Source: Streptomyces sp. TG1A-60
GTDB taxonomy: Bacteria > Actinomycetota > Actinomycetes > Streptomycetales > Streptomycetaceae
Direction of reading: 5' to 3'
Length of the DNA: 64,000 nt
NCBI RefSeq assembly: GCF_037201975.1
Contig: NZ_CP147520.1
Coordinates: 5,208,001 to 5,272,000, forward strand
Shown: piece by piece, positions 60,364-64,000 of the stretch
Layout: every line of letters starts with the position of its first letter
How positions within the stretch are numbered: position 1 is the first letter of the stretch
The notes under the pieces: generated by a model
What the model was told of the DNA's origin: nothing
Seen by the model: only the letters and a program-made list of their open reading frames with translations
Databases searched by the model: none
Made by a program: the position numbers and the translations under genes

Positions 60364-60651
60364 CGGGCGGCCCGGCAAGCGTGTCGGTGCCGTGCGCGGG
60401 TGGACGGATCGGTACCCCGACCGCTGCCGACGGTTTCCGGCATGGGGTGTTTCCCGGTGGGTGCGTGCGGTGGATGGCTGCTCGGCTCGTTCGCCGAGGC
60501 CGTGCGTCCCGTCCTTCACGACGGTCGTCGCCGGGGCCGACCACCGGAAGGGGGTGGTCTCCACCTCACCAGGGGGCAGGCGTAGGGCGACGCCACCGTG
60601 TGCCCCTCTGTGACCTCCGGCACAACACCGGAAGCAACCCCTCCAACGGCG
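60364..60651. other. Intergenic region between cebR and tRNA-His
   Basis: About 290 bases without a convincing gene; the frames present are short, overlapping and lack starts with Shine-Dalgarno sites. No further RNA structure was identified. Confidence 0.5.
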
Positions 60652-60687
60652 ATCGGCCCCGGTCCGCTGTCGCGGGCCGGGGCCGAT
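60652..60687 (-). terminator. tRNA-His terminator
   Basis: ATCGGCCCCGG and CCGGGGCCGAT form a perfect 11-bp stem, ending 7 bp beyond the tRNA 3' end. Confidence 0.75.
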
Positions 60688-60694
60688 GCATCAG

Positions 60695-60768
60695 GGTGAG
60701 TGACGGGACTCGAACCCGCGGCATCCTGGACCACAACCAGGTGCTCTACCAGCTGAGCTACACCCACC
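60695..60768 (-). tRNA. tRNA-His (GTG)
   Basis: Minus-strand cloverleaf: acceptor GTGGGTG/CACTCAC, D arm AGCTCAGCTGGTAGAGC, anticodon arm CCTGGTTGTGGTCCAGG with GTG, T arm CGGGTTCGAGTCCCG, discriminator C. The base at 60768 encodes the extra G at position -1, as in most bacterial tRNA-His genes. CCA is not encoded. Confidence 0.96.
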
Positions 60769-60882
60769 ATGACCGGCGGTTCACCCGAAGGTCTCCCTGA
60801 CCGGCCGAGAAAAAGTGTACAGGGTCCGAAGGGGTGCCCGCGCACGCCTTTCGGTGAGGGCGTTCGGCGCCCGGAGGCGGGG

Positions 60883-61485
60883 CTACCGCCCGGGCAGGAC
60901 GTGCTTCGCGGCGATCGTGCGGGCCGTGTCCGAGTCGGGACCGGGGTGCGGGACGAAGATCGCCTCGCGGTAGTAGCGGAGCTCGGCGATGGATTCGCGG
61001 ATGTCCGCCAGGGCCCGGTGGTTGCCGTTCTTCTCGGGGCTGTTGAAGTACGCCCTCGGGTACCAGCGGCGGGCCAGTTCCTTGATGGAGGACACATCCA
61101 CGATGCGGTAGTGGAGGTAGTCCTCAAGCGTCGCCATGTCCCGCAGCAGGAACCCGCGGTCCGTGCCCACCGAGTTGCCGCACAGGGGCGCCCTGCCCGG
61201 CTCCTTGACGTGCTCGCGTACGTACGCCAGGACCTGCGCCTCCGCGTCGGCGAGCGTCGTGCCGCCGGGCAGCGCGTCGAGCAGGCCGGACGCGGTGTGC
61301 ATCTGCCGCACCACCTCCGGCATGGTCTCCAGTGCCGAGTCCGGCGGGCGGATGACGATGTCGACACCCTCCCCGAGCACGTTCAGCTCGGAGTCGGTGA
61401 CGAGGGCGGCCACCTCGATGAGCGCGTCGTCGGACAGCGAGAGGCCGGTCATCTCGCAGTCGATCCACACCATGCGATCGTTCAT
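60883..61485 (-). CDS. orn: Oligoribonuclease
   Basis: A 200-residue DEDDh 3'-5' exoribonuclease that degrades very short RNAs, including pGpG from c-di-GMP breakdown. Motifs: W-I-D9-C-E11-M-T-G-L (Exo I), a central Asp in the helix after G-T-D-R-G-F-L, and H-R-A-L-A-D-I (Exo III His/Asp). ATG 61485 is chosen because the family N-terminus begins M-N-D-R-M-V-W; AAGGTGAG lies upstream. The gene lies downstream of adpA in the same direction, the conserved Streptomyces order. The adpA terminator sits between them, so it should have its own promoter. Confidence 0.96.
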   Translation of the reverse strand: MNDRMVWIDCEMTGLSLSDDALIEVAALVTDSELNVLGEGVDIVIRPPDSALETMPEVVRQMHTASGLLDALPGGTTLADAEAQVLAYVREHVKEPGRAPLCGNSVGTDRGFLLRDMATLEDYLHYRIVDVSSIKELARRWYPRAYFNSPEKNGNHRALADIRESIAELRYYREAIFVPHPGPDSDTARTIAAKHVLPGR

Positions 61486-61495
61486 GTGTCTCACC

Positions 61496-62806
61496 TTACG
61501 GCCCGTGACAGCCGTACGGTCCGGTCCTGCACCAAGGGTGATCGGTGCGGGACCGGACCGTCACAGGCCGATGAGGGCTAGGGCGCGCTGCGCTGGCCCG
61601 GCAGGCGGCCGGTGGCGTACAGCTCCGGCTTGGCGCCCTCCGCGGAGAGGGACGCCGACGGCGCCAGGGGGCGCTCGCCGAGGCCGTACGCCGGGCCTGG
61701 AGCGGCACCGGGGCGTGCTCCGGCGGCACCGGGGGCGGCCCCGGCACACCGTGCGGGCCGTCGTGGTGGTCGCCGGGCTTCTCGCCCTGCGGACGCCGGG
61801 CCCGGTACGCCGCCCGGTACGCCGCCGGCGACGAGCCCAACTGCCGCCGGAAGTGCCCGCGCAGCGCCACCGGCGAACGGAAGCCGCAACGCCCCGCGAC
61901 CTCGTCCACCGAGTAGTCCGACGTCTCCAGCAGGCGCTGCGCCTGGAGTACGCGCTGGGTGATCAGCCACTGGAGCGGGGCGCTGCCCGTCAGCGACCGG
62001 AACCGGCGGTCGAACGTACGACGGCTCATGTACGCACGTGCCGCGAGCGTCTCCACGTCGAACTGCTCGTGGAGGTGTTCCAGAGCCCAGGCGACGACCT
62101 CGGCGAGCGGGTCGGCGCCGATCTCCTCGGGTAAAGACCGATCGAGGTAGCGCTCCTGGCCGCCCGATCGACGTGGTGGGACCACCAGGCGCCGGGCCAG
62201 CGCGCCGGCCGCCTCGTTCCCGTGATCGGTCCGCACGATGTGCAGACACAGATCGATTCCGGCCGCGGTGCCGGCCGATGTCAGTACGTCACCGTCGTCC
62301 ACGAAGAGCTCGCGTGGATCGACGTGGACGGACGGATAGCGTTTGGCCAGCGTCGGCGCGTACATCCAGTGCGTGGTCGCGGGCCTGCCGTCCAACAGGC
62401 CGGCGGCGGCCAGCACGAAGGCGCCGGTGCACAGCCCGACGATACGGGCGCCCTCCTCGTGCGCTCGGCGCAGTGCGTCGAGCGCCTCCTCCGGTGGTGG
62501 TGAGGTGATCGAACGCCATGCGGGCACGACCACCGTGCCCGCCCGCGAGATCGCCTCAAGGCCGTTCGGTGCCGTGAGTTCCAAGCCCCCCGTGGTCCGC
62601 AGCGGACCTTCCTCGCCCGCGCACACCAGAAGGCGGTAGCGCGGTACGCCGGCGTCCTGGCGGTCGATCCCGAACACCGAAAGTGGTATGGAACTCTCGA
62701 AGATGGGGCCGCCGCTGAACAGCAGCACCGCGACGATCTCCTTGCGGCGTCGCCCGGACAGCTTCCGGGCCGCGGCTTCCGGCGCGGCGGTGGAGTCGTG
62801 GCTCAT
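61496..62806 (-). CDS. adpA: AdpA developmental regulator, C-terminal frame shifted
   Basis: The central regulator of Streptomyces morphological differentiation and secondary metabolism. As read it is 436 residues: a ThiJ/PfpI (DJ-1-like) dimerisation domain (about 25-195) and an AraC/XylS DNA-binding domain with two HTH motifs (about 235-335: L-A-A-R-A-Y-M-S-R-R-T-F-D-R-R-F and V-A-G-R-C-G-F-R-S-P-V). Codon 225 is TTA (62132-62134), the classic bldA control point between the domains. After residue 380 the tail turns into Arg/Pro-rich sequence. Restoring one C in the C5 run (61667-61671 on the plus strand) yields a tail ending L-P-G-Q-R-S-A-P, stop at 61578 and 409 residues, close to the family length. 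The first 380 residues, including all DNA-binding parts, are unaffected. Confidence 0.93.
   Translation of the reverse strand: MSHDSTAAPEAAARKLSGRRRKEIVAVLLFSGGPIFESSIPLSVFGIDRQDAGVPRYRLLVCAGEEGPLRTTGGLELTAPNGLEAISRAGTVVVPAWRSITSPPPEEALDALRRAHEEGARIVGLCTGAFVLAAAGLLDGRPATTHWMYAPTLAKRYPSVHVDPRELFVDDGDVLTSAGTAAGIDLCLHIVRTDHGNEAAGALARRLVVPPRRSGGQERYLDRSLPEEIGADPLAEVVAWALEHLHEQFDVETLAARAYMSRRTFDRRFRSLTGSAPLQWLITQRVLQAQRLLETSDYSVDEVAGRCGFRSPVALRGHFRRQLGSSPAAYRAAYRARRPQGEKPGDHHDGPHGVPGPPPVPPEHAPVPLQARRTASASAPWRRRRPSPRRAPSRSCTPPAACRASAARPSPHRPVTVRSRTDHPWCRTGPYGCHGP
61516..61561 (-). terminator. Strong terminator between adpA and orn
   Basis: Bases 61516-61533 pair with 61544-61561 over 18 bp with one mismatch. 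It lies 16 bp beyond the TAG at 61578 that closes adpA if one missing base is restored. In the frame as read, adpA continues straight through this hairpin, which is unlikely for a native gene end. Confidence 0.8.
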
Positions 62807-63183
62807 CCTGCTAAGCCCCCCTCGGTGGTCGCGGCTCCTCGGTTGTGTCGCTCCTGCACGTTTCCCCTCGGTCCTGCACGAGTCCCCCGCGTAAGACAGT
62901 CATGATCGAATCTACTGTGTCCCGTGGTGCCGGCGTGACCAGTTGGCCATCCGGCACATTGTCGACATGGCAACTTGGCGTAAAGCATTCGATCACGAAG
63001 CGTTGCACTCGTGGGCCGTACAGGGAAGTGCGCCTCGTCCCCGTGGCCGGTCCACATAGGGTGCGCACGGCCCCTGGGCCCCTTTCGGTGCAGGTCGAAC
63101 GGGGGGTGGAGGGGCGTTCGGCCAAGGGAGGTGCAGGGCAACGAAGTTGGCTGAAAAGATACGGAGGTGTGCGCGGAAACCGG
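62807..63183. other. adpA upstream region
   Basis: About 375 bases between adpA and the small membrane protein gene, both leftward. Compared with coding DNA it is AT-rich around 62880-63010, as expected for the complex adpA promoter. I could not identify an A-factor-receptor-type operator with confidence. GAGGGGGG precedes the adpA start by about ten bases. Confidence 0.55.
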
Positions 63184-63606
63184 TCAGTCGACCGGCGTAC
63201 TCGGGCCGTAGTGCCGTCCGCCCCTGTGCGCCCCGGCGCCCGGGCGTCCGTGCCGGCCGCGCTGGGGGATGCGATCTTCGGCCATCGAACGGGCGGTGCG
63301 GGCCGCTCCGCGTTCGGACTGGCGCAGCAGGACGCGGCAGACGCCGGTGACCGCGGCGAGGCCCAGCGCCGCGCCTGTCGCGCCGGCCAGGGAGGTGCCG
63401 TACCAGACGAGGACCACCGGGACGAGAACACAACTGAACGCCGCCCAGCGGACCACGTCCGTGGCGGTGTCGGTGGGGTGGGAATGCCGAGGGCTCTGCG
63501 GGTTGTGCGGGGTCTCGTGCAGGTCGTGCAGGCCGGGGGGCGCGCCGGATGCGGGGGTGGCGCCGGATGCGAAGGCGGACCGGGGCGCGGCGCGGTGTGC
63601 GGACAC
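63184..63606 (-). CDS. Small membrane protein upstream of adpA
   Basis: A 140-residue protein with two predicted membrane segments (about 52-70 and 73-92) between a Pro/His-rich N-terminus and a basic Arg/Gly/His-rich tail. No known domain. The GTG start at 63606 has GGAGGGA upstream. It is in the same direction as adpA, about 380 bp upstream of it. The basic tail and small size suggest a membrane-associated accessory protein, but no function can be assigned. Confidence 0.7.
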   Translation of the reverse strand: MSAHRAAPRSAFASGATPASGAPPGLHDLHETPHNPQSPRHSHPTDTATDVVRWAAFSCVLVPVVLVWYGTSLAGATGAALGLAAVTGVCRVLLRQSERGAARTARSMAEDRIPQRGRHGRPGAGAHRGGRHYGPSTPVD

Positions 63607-64000
63607 TTCCGGCTCCCTCCTTGCTCCCTCAAGTGCGGCTTACCGGGGTTCAACGCGTGTTCGACCGGTCGGTCACTGGTTCCGCCGGATCGGGTTTGTC
63701 GGCCCTCACGATGGCTCGCAGTCGTCCGGCAGCGCGCACTTCGAGCCATGAGCGCCCCCGGTACGGCGCGGCCCCTCGGTTCCCCGTGTGAACCGGCTGT
63801 ACGTGGCAGCAACCATTGCGTTACGGGCCGGGGGTCGTGCATGCTCCCTGGAACTCCGCGCAGCCGGTGCGGAATCTGGGCGGAGGAGGCGTGCGGCCGT
63901 ACCCTTGGGGGTATGGGGTCGGGAAGATGATTCCCGGACACGGCTCCGCCGCACGCTGACGTCCCCCTCCATACGTCCCACACGAGGATCCGAACGCCGA
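63607..64000. other. Right end of the window, no convincing gene
   Basis: About 390 bases. A leftward frame at 63706-63981 is rich in Arg and Ser and lacks a credible start. The region around 63640-63720 probably holds the promoter of the small membrane protein gene. A gene could begin beyond the window edge. Confidence 0.4.

Overview
This is high-GC actinobacterial chromosome and almost certainly Streptomyces. It has very strong third-position GC bias, TTA leucine codons confined to a developmental gene and one lipoprotein gene, and gene neighbourhoods typical of the genus: cslA-glxA, the CebR/cebEFG/bglC cellobiose locus, and adpA-orn. No rRNA, CRISPR array, prophage or replication origin is visible.

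Layout. 1-8.4 kb: cell-surface genes (an LAETG-anchored protein, a tailed secreted protein and a class F sortase). They are interrupted by two tandem IS4-family copies and by small inverted-repeat elements separated by CTAG-like tetranucleotides. 7.3-12.4 kb: the tip-polysaccharide locus, with GH6 hydrolase cslZ converging on the glxA/cslA operon. 12.9-15.7 kb: two of three identical tRNA-Lys(CTT) genes, a peptidoglycan-binding protein, an SPFH protein and a second chain of mini-elements. 15.7-24.8 kb: an IclR regulator, an EhuBCDA-type ABC importer, a DUF3830 protein, an amidase, a 2-hydroxyacid dehydrogenase and two Asp/Glu racemase-superfamily enzymes, which together look like an uptake-and-degradation module of unknown substrate. 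25-31.4 kb: a luciferase-like oxidoreductase, a PAS-GGDEF-EAL protein, an M6-type metalloprotease, the third tRNA-Lys and small conserved genes. 31.6-36.8 kb: a coupled operon of RecB/Cas4-type nuclease, unknown 531-aa protein and Upf1/Dna2-type helicase, next to a PAP2 membrane protein. 37-40.6 kb: a histidine phosphatase, an HTH/repeat regulator and a spermidine-synthase-like protein.

40.9-47.7 kb: an adenylation-carrier-acyltransferase membrane fusion diverges from an iron(III) ABC importer around an iron-box-like palindrome. 47.9-53.6 kb: a sugar ABC importer without its own ATPase, a probable alpha-galactosidase remnant and a GH42 beta-galactosidase. 53.9-60.3 kb: bglC, cebG, cebF, cebE and cebR with two CebR operators. 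60.7-63.6 kb: tRNA-His, orn, adpA and a small membrane protein.

How it fits together. The window mixes polymer-sugar foraging (ceb, bglC, GH42), synthesis and trimming of an extracellular beta-glucan (cslA, glxA, cslZ), surface anchoring (sortase) and developmental control (adpA with its TTA codon, c-di-GMP protein, orn). The most notable observations are: a split Dna2-like nuclease/helicase operon; an iron-box-associated A-T-acyltransferase fusion; a possible undescribed amide or dicarboxylate catabolic module; chains of mini-elements separated by CTAG-like tetranucleotides, one family of which supplies stop codons to neighbouring genes; and an apparent one-base frameshift near the 3' end of adpA, supported by the position of a strong terminator.
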